DNA of 64,000 nt from Liopterus haemorrhoidalis (GCA_963971575.1 OZ020613.1:44196239-44260238), one strand, 5' to 3'. Positions 20,342-30,602 are shown, counted from the stretch's first letter. The notes: a model not told the origin generated them from the sequence alone. Numbers and translations are program-made.

Positions 20342-21887
20342 TTAAAATTTATCATCACTCATGATTGGAGATTGCAAATTTGCCATTGCACAGCAAATAA
20401 TAATTATATCGTCAATATAGCGTACAAGTGTCCATGGAAGAGTGTTATTTAAAATGTCGTACACCCGAATACGCTGGTTCATTCTCTCTACGTGAACTCT
20501 AGCACGTGCAATTCTTACGTTTATTTTAGCTTCAGCTGGGCTTAGTTGATTTTTTTTTTCTTAAAAACGGAGGTCGAATTACAGATATACAATGCTGCTC
20601 GCATATCTTATCAATAAAAAATCCTTTATCGACCATTACACCATCTATATGTGGTTCTAACTTTTCTATTATTTTGCTCTGCTCAAATATGGCCTTATCG
20701 GAAGTACGTCCACCATAACATTTTGAAACAAATGTTAACAGTCCTCCTGGACTTACACCTGTCATAATTTTTATTGTGTTTTTTCCTTTGTACTGAGAGT
20801 ATGTTCGTATCCGACAACATAAACATTTTGGTTTTTGTACCGGAACTTCTCTACAATCTACAATCACCCTTACGTTTGAAAAATCCGTGAAACATTTTGG
20901 CATATTATTCTTTATTTCTTTCAAAGAAGGCCATTTTATGCACGAATGTAAAATTTCTGATAAATATGTCACATATTCTGCAAATATGCTACTGCAGAGC
21001 GATGGTGAAATTTTGAAAAAAAAAAGATAGGGACTTTAAATGTTAATGCCAGCTTTAATTTCATAAAAACCAGTAAAATTCTGTCTTTAACACTAATTGA
21101 CAAAATGCTTTTTTGGGGAAAGTGTTCTTTCACCATATTTGTTAACTGATTTAATAGTTCTAAAGTTATTATACCACTTAAAGAATTCAGAGATGAATTA
21201 TCTTTTATAGTATTTGAAAAACTCCAAACAAAATCACCACTGGTCACTTGCACACTTTTATCGTCATGTTCTAAATCCAGCGAAGGTAAATTTACTTGGT
21301 CTAATAACCCACTTACAGCTACTTTTTCCCTTTCCGAAAGATCTCTCGATGATATATTCTCCTCCGATAAATTGTTTATCAATTGATGATCATGAAGAGT
21401 ATCGCATGAAACTGGGTCATCAAAAAATTTCCCATGTTTTTCCCTTAACAATTTTCTTCTTTCGAATCTTTCTTGTCGATTTTTGTCACACAAACTTTCC
21501 TTCTTATTAAAAGATTTCATTGGTAAATTTAATGATTGAACTGAAGTATTTTTAAGGCGGGGACTTGTATTTTGCAAAAATCCTACAAAACAGAGTTATA
21601 AATATTGATGTTTAGTAAAATAAAATACGTTTTATACCTGACATATTGATGTAATCTGTAGCTTTGCAATGCTTTGAGCACACCCTCATACTTTTTGTCA
21701 CCCTTTTTCCCGTATTTATAGCATTTTCCCATGCTTTTTTCCTATTTATCTCTTCCACAACACCAAATTTATTTATTATTTTCACAGATTGTTTCTCATT
21801 TGGAAAATAGTGGAAGTGAATGTTTTTGTTACTTTCTTTTCTAGAGTGACAGCCAAACACACAGCAATTTGTGTTATGATAACTCAT
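20342..21887 (-). pseudogene. THAP-DDE (DDE_Tnp_4) transposase, ISL2EU-like, nearly complete
   Basis: Exon 1 (21887-21638) starts MSYHNTNCCVFGCHSRKES and has HFHYFP, KKAWENAI and RVCSKHC: a full THAP DNA-binding domain, although the usual HF is HC. A 55-bp intron (CAG|GTATAA to TTTTGTAG) leads in frame to exon 2 at 21582, whose SPRLKNTSVQSLN matches the end of a THAP. The catalytic part follows: VIVDCREVPVQKP (first Asp), YKGKNTIKIMTGVSPGG, GVMVDKGFFID (second Asp), and RARVHVERMNQRI (Glu). Two slips break it: a run of A at 21016-21026, after which KISPSLCSSIFAEYVTYLSE is in another frame, and the A10 run at 20550-20559, where one base fewer would join the HVERM segment. It ends SDDKF at 20342. 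THAP plus this DDE type fits ISL2EU in the PIF/Harbinger group, from memory of that family. Confidence 0.75.
21583..21637 (-). other. 55-bp intron in the THAP-DDE transposase
   Basis: Donor TCAG|GTATAA and acceptor TTTTGTAG|GA on the minus strand. Splicing joins NMS-G-F in the THAP C-terminal segment and keeps the frame. Close to the minimum intron size in insects. Confidence 0.65.
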
Positions 21888-22074
21888 TATAATATAAAGT
21901 TATATAAAAAAGAATAATAATTGCTATCAAATGTTAATATAACAAACAAACTACAACACTAACGTTTAAAAGCGATACAAACTACACGAGAAAGCACATG
22001 TACACCAGACGTAAACAATGAACCATTACTCGTTTCGCCTAGTTCAGTTTTTGTCCACTTGGCGTCACGTCATA

Positions 22075-23063
22075 GCGCTGTTGAACCCAATAGGTTGATT
22101 TGAAGTAGATACTACGCTGATTTGTTACAAAAGCTTCAAAGTTCCTAAAACATTCAAAAGCATCACTGTTTTTTTCAAGTAAATACGCCGAAGTGAAGTG
22201 TGTGTAGTCATCGAGAAAGGTAACAACATATCTTTTATTATCATGTGTTGTCGGAGTTATTGGCCCACAGATGTCACTATGAACCAGCTCAAGAGGTCTT
22301 TTAGTTACCTTTCTGGATGCTTTTGAGAATGGTATAACGTGTAATTTTTGAGTGCGCACATACAGAACACACTTCTGTATCTTTACTATTTGCATTAGGC
22401 ATATTAAGACTTTCTACCATATTATTTTTACATAGTTTTATTAAATTTTGTTCGCTTAAATGACCTAACCTACTGTGCCATGTTTTTAAATCTTTATTTA
22501 ATTCACATAAGTTTGGCTCATGCTTAGACGCTATGTCAAAACTAAGAACATAGAGATTATTAACTCTTTTACCTCTTACAAGTAATTTATGATTTTTATA
22601 AATTGACACATTATTTTCAAAGGTTACCTGATTTTTCTAATTTTTGTACAAATAATAAATTTTGTCTTAATTTTTTAACATAAAATACATTTTTAATTTG
22701 ATCATTACAGACATTTTTATTTTCTCTTAATTTAACATTTATATTGCCTATCCGTGTTGCTTTCAGTGATTCACCTGCCTTCGCAACAGCCACTGTAATA
22801 GTATTGTCAAGATCACTTACACTTTCGAAATAGGTTTCACTATTTTCCATATGGTCAGTCGCGCCACTGTGCACTAACCATGTTGTTTTCTCATTTGTAG
22901 ACGGTTCCACTTCACAAACCATACCGGTAGCTAGAAATGAAATGGGTTCTTCTGAACTGATTTGGTGTGCCTGCTTCTTGGACCAGCAATGTTTTTTAAA
23001 ATGTCCTTGTTTCCCTTGTTTCCCTTGTTGCACTTGTTTCAGTTGTGACATTTTACTTCCCAT
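22075..23063 (-). pseudogene. pol: Copia pol N-part: protease, pre-integrase, integrase start
   Basis: TTWLVHSGATDHMENSETYF is the protease active site with the catalytic Asp of DSGAT changed to His, so it cannot cut. Next, after a frame change at about 22615, come VRGKRVNNLYVLSFD and TWHSRLGHLSEQNLIKLCKN with CSVCAHSKITR: the HHCC zinc site of the GAG-pre-integrase domain. After another frame change, RPLELVHSDICGPITPTT and VTFLDDYTHFTSAYLLEKN are the integrase core start with both first Asp residues. The remainder is lost: the frame runs into unrelated sequence after FVTNQ. Confidence 0.75.
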
Positions 23064-23136
23064 ATACCCTTTTTGTAAACGTTATTGAATTTCTTGATTC
23101 TGGCATATTTATGATAGTTTCCGTATTCAGCTGCAA

Positions 23137-23730
23137 TTAATCTACGTGCATGTCAGAGTTCATCTTTTTCATTTCCTGGTCTAACAGTTTGCTTTTCACG
23201 AACTCGAGTGTTAATTTTGCTTGATTTAGGGTTTCAAGAGCCGTTACCATCGCATCGTAAGTTTTTGGTAAAGTGAGAAATAGATGACACACTATCTCCT
23301 TTTTTAAAGTTGCTCCAACCGATCTGAGTTCTCTTACTACTTCTTCAAATTTTATAAAGTGATTTTTAGGAGACTCGCCTCTGTTAAACTTCATTGCCAA
23401 GAGTTTTCTTCGCATATATAACTGACTGGCAACACCTTTTCTTTTAAAAACACTTCCAAGTGCTTTCCACATCTGATAGGAAGTCTACTCGTCCTTTATA
23501 TACTCAAGATGAGAGTTCGATACGCACTGAACAATAATATTTTTACATTTCCTGTCTAACCTCAAAAAAACGTCAGCAGGATCTTTGACATCGAATTCTA
23601 TACATTTCTGCACATCAAATTGGTCTAAAATAATTTCCAGTTTAAATCTCCCATGATCACAATTCTTGCCATCAAATTGTGCTATACCGTATTTTTCCAT
23701 AGAATTAGTTCCATGAGCCATACTTTCGGC
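23137..23730 (-). pseudogene. gag: Copia-type gag
   Basis: Starts MAHGTNSMEKYGIAQFDGKN at 23721 and shows the Copia gag (UBN2-like) pattern: FDGKN, KCIEFDVKDPADVF, SNSHLEYIKDE, a stop at about 23484, then MWKALGSVFKRKGVASQLYM and MKFNRGESPKNHFIKFEE, HLFLTLPKTYDAMVTALET. The protein would coat the RNA in cytoplasmic particles. The single stop splits it in two, and the typical W-xx-W near the N-terminus is changed, so this is a decayed copy. Confidence 0.7.
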
Positions 23731-23798
23731 GTATTTATTTTCACAGTACACTTTCCCAAGCTCTCAAAATAAAGTACTGTACTTAGTTCCAATGTTAA

Positions 23799-24560
23799 TT
23801 AATTTTTAAAATCAAAGGACCTAATAAAAAGTCCTTCTTTCCATGACTTTTTATTAGGAATCCTGTAATCCCTTACAAATACACTTTCCCCTTCTATGAA
23901 TTTTATATTTCTACCCTTATTCTCTACCTTTCTATTACCTGCCTTTTTATTTTTAAATACTAAATCTAGCCTATTTCTCAAATCATGACCGAACATTCTT
24001 TTCGCCGGACTGACACCTGTTATCGAATGTGGAGTATTTTTGTACGTGAATAAATATCTATTAATTAGAGTATTTAATGAGTTATTTTTATATTTATCTT
24101 TTATTAATTTATAAATTGCATTTTTAAAAGATTTATCTGAATTTACCGCCGCGCCATTCGTAGTTGGGTGGAAAGGTGGTGAAGTGGATAATTTTATACC
24201 ATTTGCAAAACAAAAATTTGAGATTCCGCTGATGTGAATTGTGGTCATTTATCCGTACGGATCCGATAAGACAATCCAAATCGTGAGAAAATTTACCGTA
24301 ACTTTTCATAAGTGGTTTCGGTATTCATTTTCGGAACGTGCATCACTTAGATCCATTTAGAAAAGGAATCCGTTAAAATTAAAAAAAAAAAAAAAAAAAA
24401 TACCTTCAACTGGACCTAAAAAATCTAAATGCATCCGTTCAATAACACTTTCGATAGGCGGTTCTGCCCTTGATTGCATACATATTCCACAGTTCTTTAC
24501 CTTTTCTTCAATATCCTGATTCAACTTAGGCCGCCAAAAGTATGATCACGTGACACGTAT
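23799..24560 (-). pseudogene. pol: Gypsy A integrase
   Basis: WRPKLNQDIEEKVKNCGICM is the second half of the HHCC zinc site. MHLDFLGPVEG carries the first catalytic Asp, followed by an A20 run at about 24387-24406. Then LTDSFSKWI, a stop, FSRFGLSYRIRTDK with stops around the second Asp, and FANGIKLSTSPPFHPTTNGA, where the usual Glu of NGQAER is replaced. The C-terminal part (HSITGVSPAKRMFGHDLRNR, VFVRDYR) is intact to 23799. The enzyme is inactive through stops and lost residues. Confidence 0.7.
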
Positions 24561-24660
24561 GTACTAAGCTCAAAGTTTCCTTTCTGTACTTTATAGGTAC
24601 TATTACTCTATGACCCCATAGCAAAATTCCATTTTCTGTAAGTCTGTAAGAGTTTTCTGT

Positions 24661-24728
24661 AACTCAAGTTAAAATCATTTGTTTTTGTATGCTACAACAT
24701 ACAAAAACAAATGATTTTAACCTGAGTT
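24661..24728. repeat. Hairpin with 31-bp arms
   Basis: AACTCAAGTTAAAATCATTT continuing to GTATG (24661-24691) pairs with CATACAAAAACAAATGATTT continuing to GAGTT (24698-24728) with one mismatch; loop CTACAA. Lies in the degenerate part of Gypsy A between RNase H and the integrase. Confidence 0.75.
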
Positions 24729-24929
24729 AGGGATGATTCTTACTTTAGCAACCGGCCATTAATGTTATGTCAGTTTTTAAACTCATTGTCAACCCTATCT
24801 AGCCACCCATCTTAACAAAATAAACTACTTTACTCAGTATTTTATCCTTGTTGATTTCTACTCGAAATAATTTCAAGTCCATTGGAACTACGTCTTGCAT
24901 TAAATTTACAAACTTAAATGTACTTCACT

Positions 24930-25518
24930 CTAACTACTTTCCTTATTACAAAGTAATGGCAGCCTAGATAAACTATCTGCAACAGAGTTCTTATCCCCGT
25001 TGATATGTTTTAAAACGTAATTGAATTCCGAAAGGAAAATAGCCCACCTTTGCAGCCTACTGGCCGCCATTTGAGGTAAAGCTCCCTTCTGAATGATCGC
25101 ATACTTTCTCTCTGCTGCGTTAAGAACTCTAGATACAAAACTAATAGGCTTTTCTGATCCATCCGGGTAGACGTGACACAGCACACCACCTATTCCTAAT
25201 TCTGAGGCACCACAACAAATTCTAACATTCAATCTTGAATTATAGTGTACAAGTACGTTATCAGATACTAAGTCTTGTTTTACAATATTAAAGATTTCGT
25301 CACAACGATTTGACCAAATAAACGGAGAGTCTTTTTTAAAAAGCGCATACATTGGACTCAGTTTAATTGACAAATTTTTTATGTATTTTACATAATAATT
25401 AACCATTCCGACCCAAGCTCTGAGTTCTTTTATATTTTTAGGAACCGGTTGTTTAAGTATGGCCTCTATCTTCTTATTGTCTTTTCTAATACCGTTGCTG
25501 TCTATTACATGGCCCAAA
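24930..25518 (-). pseudogene. pol: Gypsy A RT thumb and RNase H (internally deleted)
   Basis: Resumes directly with MGHVIDSNGIRKDNKKIEAI, then LRAWVGMVNYYVKYIKNLSI (RT thumb), VRICCGASELGIGGVL (the RNase H start D-AS replaced by G-AS), KPISFVSRVLNAAERKYAII. After QK the sequence jumps to RLQRWAIFLSEFNYVLKHIN and NSVADSLSRLP, so the middle of RNase H (the TDHK.L segment) is deleted. Reading continues from the other side of the Gypsy B insertion. Confidence 0.75.
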
Positions 25519-25522
25519 TAAG

Positions 25523-25805
25523 TGACGTGTTAGCCCCTTCTTGAATTAAAGGAAACGTTGCCCGACGCTCAGCTCGGGGACAAACACATTAGAATACCCC
25601 AAGGTACAACAGATAAAAAAACACAACAAATACTTATAAACACGATTATATTACACACTCTCTCTCTCAATACGTCCTACACACCTCGCAGTCGACAAAC
25701 AAGTCCCCTCGCTTCTCCTGCGCTACCATACTCCTACCGCCATCATGCAGCAACCCCACCAACTACAGCCACAAGCGTGTAATGCCTAGGGGGCACCACG
25801 CGTCA
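25523..25805 (-). repeat. 3' LTR of Gypsy B
   Basis: 283 bp, TGACGTGTTAG to CACGCGTCA on the plus strand. It differs from the 5' LTR by a few bases and by the GCCCGACGCTCAGCTCGGGG segment, which the 5' LTR lacks but the solo LTR at 15198 has. So the 5' LTR carries the deletion. Confidence 0.9.
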
Positions 25806-25944
25806 ATCTCCCCCACCAAGCACGGCGTACCGTTGACAACGCGTTCGCTGTGCTTGTTGAGTATAATATACATATCTTAGCGTAAACAAAAAAATACATT
25901 CTATTAAATCTTAAACCTAACACAAAACATATATTGTCTGAGGG

Positions 25945-26871
25945 TCAGTCTCTTCTATCGAAGTACTGCTGCCTTCTCTGGGGATCTGTACAGGCCCGCC
26001 GTGGTCTCGGGCGCCCGTCTTCGTGTGCCCTGGGCCCGTCGCACTCGGCTTCCTCCTGCACTTCCAATCCGCTCCCCGTTGCCTCTACCGCTCCTTGCTC
26101 TCCTGCAGGTTCGTCACCTGCTACTTCCCCACCAGATCCGCCGCTCGCTGTCACGTCAGTTTCCTCTGGAGTCAGCTCCCAGTCTGGCGGTCGCTTCAGA
26201 TTCCGGCCGTACAACAGCTTGGCTGGTGTTGTCCTGGTAGCTGCATTCACCCGGCACGAATTAACGTACTGCCGAATGTCTTTGGCCATACTCGGCCACG
26301 CGAACCGTCGCTTCATGCTCTCAATTGTCCGTTTTATCCCCGGGTGTCCAGCATACCGATTATCATGTAACGTCTTCAAAACTCGCCCACGCATCGCACT
26401 CGGCACGTACATCCGTAACATGGAGCCACCTGGATCTGGCGTGTTCAAGTACACCAACCCGTCCTTGGTTACATACCGGTCATCACCCATACACTCGCGC
26501 ACTGCGTCTTCCGCGGCCTGTGCTTCCCGCACGTTTTGCACCAGCGTCGCGCACCGAACGTCGTCTTCAAGGCTGTTAAAGCGGCGTTCAGCCCTCTCGA
26601 AATCGTCCTCCTCCATAGAGTCCGCTTCCTCCACGTCCCCTGCTGCTACCATCATCACTTGTTGGGACTGAACCGACGCCTCCGTGAGAGGGCACTCCAT
26701 ACTGTCCAACCCCTCACTACACATCACAACGGGTTTGTGAGGCTCTACTGTGAGTCTGTCACCTTCACTCCCACTTAACTGACTATCAACCCGCTCCAGC
26801 TCACTATAATAGTTCACAACCGGAGGGTTCACTGAGCTGCGCCACGACACTGTCACATCTCTTGGTCCCAA
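25945..26871 (-). pseudogene. pol: Gypsy B integrase: zinc region and C-terminus, core deleted
   Basis: 308 open codons. After an acidic linker, LKTLHDNRYAGHPGIKRTIE and FAWPSMAKDIRQYVNSC show the H-H-C start of the integrase zinc domain; then the reading jumps directly to ATRTTPAKLLYGRNLKRPPD, the region after the catalytic core. The D,D-35-E core is therefore missing although the frame stays open. The C-terminus is Gly/Glu-rich and ends RRQQYFDRRD, 140 bp from the 3' LTR. The first 20 codons follow the deletion joint with the protease region. Confidence 0.7.
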
Positions 26872-26961
26872 CCATTACCGGCTCATTGTCCAATGACACT
26901 AGTCCATTTTTCACGGGTTCATTCACACCGCCGAAAGACCTACCCGCACGGGTCTCCGGAC

Positions 26962-27792
26962 CTAAGCGTTTCCCGACTGCGTATGATCTCGTGCATTCAG
27001 ACGGGGACAATCTCGTCTCATATGTCCGCGTTGACCGCACTCAAAACAACCGGCTCGCATATTGTCTTCTGGCTGCCTCCTAGACGAACTGCTACGTTGT
27101 ACAGGAGTATCGCGCCAATTCACCTCTGGTCTAACTCTCACTGGCACACTATTACCGATGTCCCTCTGTACGCTCTCTGCTCTCCGTAGCAACTCCTCCA
27201 CCGTCATTGATAGTGGGTACCGTAAGTGCACCCACACCTCTGGTAACAGTAACTCCAATATTGCCGTAGCCATTACCTCATCTGGCTCACTCGGGAATAT
27301 CCGCTTGTACATGAGCCTCTTCTTCGCTATAAATTCTGTTCTGGCACGGATCCGAGCCTTCTCACTCGGCTCATTGAATCTGGCGCCCAAAGCCGTTTTG
27401 AACTCTGTCCAGTTCATCAGCATAAAACGTCTTTGGAGCCACCAGTCTTTGGCTGCCCCACCTAGTTTGCCCATGGTGATTTTAACCCAGGCTTCACTTG
27501 GTATACCTGCCTTGGATAACGTCTCTGCCGCTTGTTCCAGGAAGACCACCGGATTCTCATAATCTTCACCTCGGAACTCCGGGAAGATGTCGTTCAATAA
27601 TTTGTAATACGACACCTGGCGGTTGTGAGCTGAACTGCAGTCGTGTGCTGCCATCTTGCTTGAAGATCCGATCTCTTCTTTAACTGGCGCTGACGTTCCT
27701 TCCCTCGCCGGCGTCTCAAGCGCCTCTTGCTTGCGCAGGCGCTCCTCCATCCCTTCGAGCGTCTCTAGAATTCTGCTCAACATGTCCTCCAT
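26962..27792 (-). CDS. gag: Gag polyprotein of Gypsy B
   Basis: 276 codons, intact, ATG at 27792, 190 bp from the 5' LTR. A Glu/Lys-rich N-terminus is followed by the retrotransposon gag core (FLEQAAETLSKAGIPSEAW, WWLQRRFMLMNWTEFKTALG, MTVEELLRRAESVQRDIGNS) and a CCHC zinc knuckle CFECGQRGHMRRDC near the C-terminus. It would assemble particles and bind the RNA. Compared with the relic at 17397-18540 it lacks about 15 codons around RIRART. With pol mostly deleted, any movement would need enzymes from another copy. Confidence 0.8.
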   Translation of the reverse strand: MEDMLSRILETLEGMEERLRKQEALETPAREGTSAPVKEEIGSSSKMAAHDCSSAHNRQVSYYKLLNDIFPEFRGEDYENPVVFLEQAAETLSKAGIPSEAWVKITMGKLGGAAKDWWLQRRFMLMNWTEFKTALGARFNEPSEKARIRARTEFIAKKRLMYKRIFPSEPDEVMATAILELLLPEVWVHLRYPLSMTVEELLRRAESVQRDIGNSVPVRVRPEVNWRDTPVQRSSSSRRQPEDNMRAGCFECGQRGHMRRDCPRLNARDHTQSGNA

Positions 27793-27980
27793 CTTGTTTT
27801 ATTTGTAAACAAACAAACAAAAACGACAAATGACACCTGTTGAATAATCACGATCCGCGTTCTGATTTGTGTGCACTTCACGGTTCTCACCTTTCTGCGT
27901 CGACTGATTCCACCGACTTCTCACTTTGTTAGCCGTGAATTAACGCAGGAATCCGTCTCAGCACCACGTTGGTTCGCCAT

Positions 27981-28247
27981 TGACGTGTTAGCCCCTTCTT
28001 GAATTAAAGGAAACGTTAGAATAAAAAACACATTAGAATACCTCAAGGTACAACAGATAAAAATACACAACAAATACTTATAAACACGATTATATTACAC
28101 TCTTTCTCTCAATACGTCCTACACACCTCGCAGTCGACAAACAAGTCCCCTCGCTTCTCCTGCGCTACCATACTCCTACCGCCATCATGCGGCAACCCCA
28201 CCAACTACAGCCACAAGCGTGTAATGCCTAGGGGGCACCACGCGTCA
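27981..28247 (-). repeat. 5' LTR of Gypsy B
   Basis: 267 bp, same ends as the other LTR. Near position 28015 it reads GTTAGAATAAAAAACACATT in place of the CG-rich block of the 3' LTR. This divergence shows the insertion is not brand new, although most of the LTR pair is the same. Confidence 0.9.
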
Positions 28248-28251
28248 TAAG

Positions 28252-28700
28252 ATACTTCCGTTTTAAATAATTCACATTTTTCATAATTCAACCTAAACCC
28301 TGCTTTATGTAATCTGTCGACCACTATTGAATTCTTCAAATGTTCGTCATGAGAATCCCCAGTTACTACTATGTTGTCCATAAAGTTAACTACCCCTCGG
28401 ACAACCTGTAAGTTTTTTCTACTATTTTCTGAAAGATTGCACATGCTAGCTTTGTACCAAAAGGTAAACGATTGACAAGGAATGTACCTTGCGGTTTACT
28501 CCATGCTAACAATCTTTTTGGGTTTTGGCCCAATTCGAGTTGGTTATACGCATTTAGAAAATCTAATTTACTGAATGTAACTCCAGCTTGTAACGCGTGA
28601 ATTAATTTGTCTACTAACGGAATAGGATGCTCTACATTCTCTAAATATTTGTTGACTGTGCAATTGTAAGCTGCCCCAAGACTGTGCACTAGTGTACTCC
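28252..28700 (-). pseudogene. pol: Gypsy A reverse transcriptase, N-terminal half
   Basis: YNCTVNKYLENVEHPIPLVD, FSKLDFLNAYNQLELGQNP and FLVNRLPFGTKLACAIFQKI follow the Gypsy RT order (VNKYL..PLP; LDL..AYNQ with the first catalytic Asp; RLPFG...FQ). After a frame change FMDNIVVTGDSHDEHLKN has Met-Asp-Asn where the catalytic Y-x-D-D should be, so the second Asp is lost. HKAGFRLNYEKCELFKTEVS then meets the Gypsy B LTR. The frame upstream of 28700 belongs to Gypsy D. Confidence 0.75.
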
Positions 28701-28739
28701 GTAAGCTAGTATCTACAGGAGTTATCACGATGTGATTCT

Positions 28740-29533
28740 TTATGTAATTACGCATGCGTCCAAACCAATAGTGCTCGCGTATAGCCATAATCGTCCGATC
28801 TACGCCGAAGTGGACATGTAGGTCATGATATTTGACCACTAGGGACTTGCTCATGCTCTTCGGCTCCACATATCTTACCTCTTCTCCGGCACCGGTTGGT
28901 ACTCGCCTATAGAGCAGATTATCCCTCAGCAGGTACTCCTTCTCTAGATGTTTTTCTTCCGGTCTTCGCTACGCAGCGTCTTTCTTCAATACGTCTATGA
29001 TTTTCTTAAGCGCTGTTTCCGAGTGTTGGATCGTTAAGACGTACTCCTCCTCGGTGAGTGTTACGAGAACGTCCAACTTACTCTCAACGACATCCGTCCA
29101 GGTGTCCATTGTAGCCCCCACCGATGCTCGACTCAGCGCGCCTGCGTGCAGCATCTTTTCACCTGGTCGATGTCTAATGTCCACGTCGAATTCTTGTAGC
29201 AGTAGGTTCCACTCTGCTATCTGTGGGGTTTTCGTCTTGTGTATATTCCTGTACACCAGGAATTGGCAATCGGTGACCACAACCGTGTGTTACTTCATGC
29301 GCATTCTTCGGTGTCGGAAATTCGGAAATTGACTGCACCTTCCTTTTCCCGGGTTGTATACAGCCTTCTTCAATAACTAACACAAGGAACTCGACTCTCT
29401 TAGTTCCGAACGTGCATTTAGAGGGCCTCAGAGTCAATCCCGCCCTGTCCAGCGCCTCAAACACGCTTTTTAGCTTTCGCAGCAAATCATGCCAATCCAT
29501 AGCCGGGACAATCAAATCGTCCATGTAACACAT
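28740..29533 (-). pseudogene. pol: Gypsy D RT end, RNase H end and integrase zinc region
   Basis: After YMDD: DRAGLTLRPSKCTFGTKRVE and ISEFPTPKNAHEV, where the thumb should begin. The reading jumps to VVVTDCQFLVYRNIHKTKTP and IRHRPGEKMLHAGALSR in another frame, so the thumb and N-terminal RNase H are deleted. Further, EPKSMSKSLVVKYHDLHVHF and REHYWFGRMRNYIKNHI show the two His of the integrase zinc site; the Cys pair is lost at the junction with Gypsy A. Confidence 0.7.
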
Positions 29534-30160
29534 GACGATGCTGTTTCATAAGGCGCCCAGCGCCGCGTCCATGGCTCTCATGAATGTGAAAGGTGCATTT
29601 GACAGTCCGAAAATCATCCGTGTGAATTACCCTTTCCAGCCGGTTGTGACAAATGGCGTCTTTGCCCGTGCCTCTGGAGTCAGTTCCACTTGAAGGTAGC
29701 CGTGAGCCAGGTCTAGTGTCGCAAAGATGTTGCCTCCTGTCAAACGACTCAGCTGATCATCAATTGTGGCCATCGGGAAAGACTGTTTGATGGTTTGATT
29801 GTTTAACCGTCGGAAGTCTACGACTAGTCTAGGCTCACCCGTCTTTTTCCTCATGACCAAGGCAGGACTGCTGTAGGGAGAGTCGGACTGGGTCACGATC
29901 CCATGTTGCTTCCATTCATCAACTATCTGTTTTACGCGCTCTCGGTCCTGTCTCGAAATTTTGTACGGTAGCTGATTCACGGGACTACGTCCTAGCATAT
30001 CTTTGATATCCATCTTAACCAGCTTGCAGACGCTTAGTTTGGAAATGTTCATGGCGAATACTTGTCTGTGTCTTCGTATCAGCGCTCGCAATTGCTCGCA
30101 TTCGGCTACCGATACGAGTTCACTCACCTTGACTTCGTCCTCTGCATGCTCCTGGCTCAC
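29533..30160 (-). pseudogene. pol: Gypsy D reverse transcriptase
   Basis: LPYKISRQDRERVKQIVDEW, SPYSSPALVMRKKTGEPRLV, VDFRRLNNQTIKQSFPMATI and NIFATLDLAHGYLQVEL (catalytic Asp) are intact; then TPFVTTGWKG runs into a stop, FGLSNAPFTFMRAMDAAL, another stop, and MCYMDDLIVPAMD with the Y-M-D-D motif. So the palm core is recognisable but interrupted by at least two stops between 29627 and 29533. Confidence 0.8.
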
Positions 30161-30188
30161 CTCTTTGGCAGTATAAACAACCGCTTCA

Positions 30189-30602
30189 TCATCGAGCAGA
30201 CCATCGAAGTCTTCTACGTCCTGCAGCTGCGTATCCCATCCTTTGAAGTGATTGGTTTGCGTAACTGAACCTCATCTCATCGCCTACCCTCATGTACGCT
30301 AGTTGGGGTAGTTCGGTGAACGAGTGTCCGATGAGAAGGTCCACTGGCTGTGCCTCGTCCGACACAATCACCACCTCGATACTATCCGCATCCACTTCTC
30401 CTACGGATATCGTCGCCCGCGCTGTGGCTAGCGCCTTTACCCCGCTGGTTAAACCGAACCCGTAGTACTCTCGGTCATCGAACACCGCCGGAAACGCGGT
30501 TCGTGCCGTGACTATCCTTTTCATGAAACACACGCACGCACCTTGGTCAATTTGCTCACGCACAGTGTTCCCGTTTATGCAAACATCGCGCAAATACTTC
30601 AT
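30189..30602 (-). pseudogene. pol: Gypsy D protease region
   Basis: DVCINGNTVREQIDQGACVC resembles the start of a retropepsin fold (substrate loop D-x-G reads DQGA, where DSGA/DTGA is expected). Later PVDLLIGHSFTELPQLAYM matches the I-G-x-x-F/L motif near the end of the fold. The reading then goes out of frame with the RT. Confidence 0.55.

Larger units (their letters stand above)
22050..23770 (-). mobile_element. Copia-like retrotransposon 1, truncated both ends
   Basis: Order on the minus strand: gag (23730-23137), zinc knuckle remnant GHFKKHCW, protease, GAG-pre-integrase and the start of integrase, breaking off at about 22075. This is the Copia order (integrase before RT). RT, RNase H and both LTRs are missing. 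It abuts the THAP-DDE element on one side and the end of a Gypsy pol on the other. Confidence 0.75.
25523..28247 (-). mobile_element. Gypsy element B, internally deleted, with both LTRs
   Basis: LTRs at 25523-25805 and 27981-28247 begin TGACGTG and end CGCGTCA; TAAG is duplicated on both sides (25519-25522, 28248-28251). On the minus strand the primer site TGGCGAACCAACGTGG begins one base after the 5' LTR, and a purine tract TTGGTGGGGGAGAT precedes the 3' LTR. Only gag, a protease trace, an integrase zinc region and the integrase tail remain in 2.2 kb of interior; RT and RNase H are gone. G+C is clearly higher than the surroundings. It inserted into Gypsy A. Confidence 0.9.
23799..28740 (-). 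mobile_element. Gypsy element A (pol relic), split by Gypsy B
   Basis: Pol sequence on the minus strand from about 28700 to 28252, then 25518 to 23799; the interval 25523-28247 is a later insertion with TAAG duplicated. No LTR or gag found. The family resembles the K02A2.6-type Gypsy group in its RT and RNase H wording. Its 5' side is fused to the integrase zinc region of Gypsy D near 28690-28740; its 3' side abuts Copia 1. Confidence 0.75.

Noticed and set aside
25934..26671. Long plus-strand ORF of 245 codons over Gypsy B
   Set aside because: Shadow of the minus-strand integrase reading in G+C-rich DNA; Ser/Pro-rich, no motif. Other plus-strand frames at 26001-27562 and 17362-18607 are shadows of gag in the same way.
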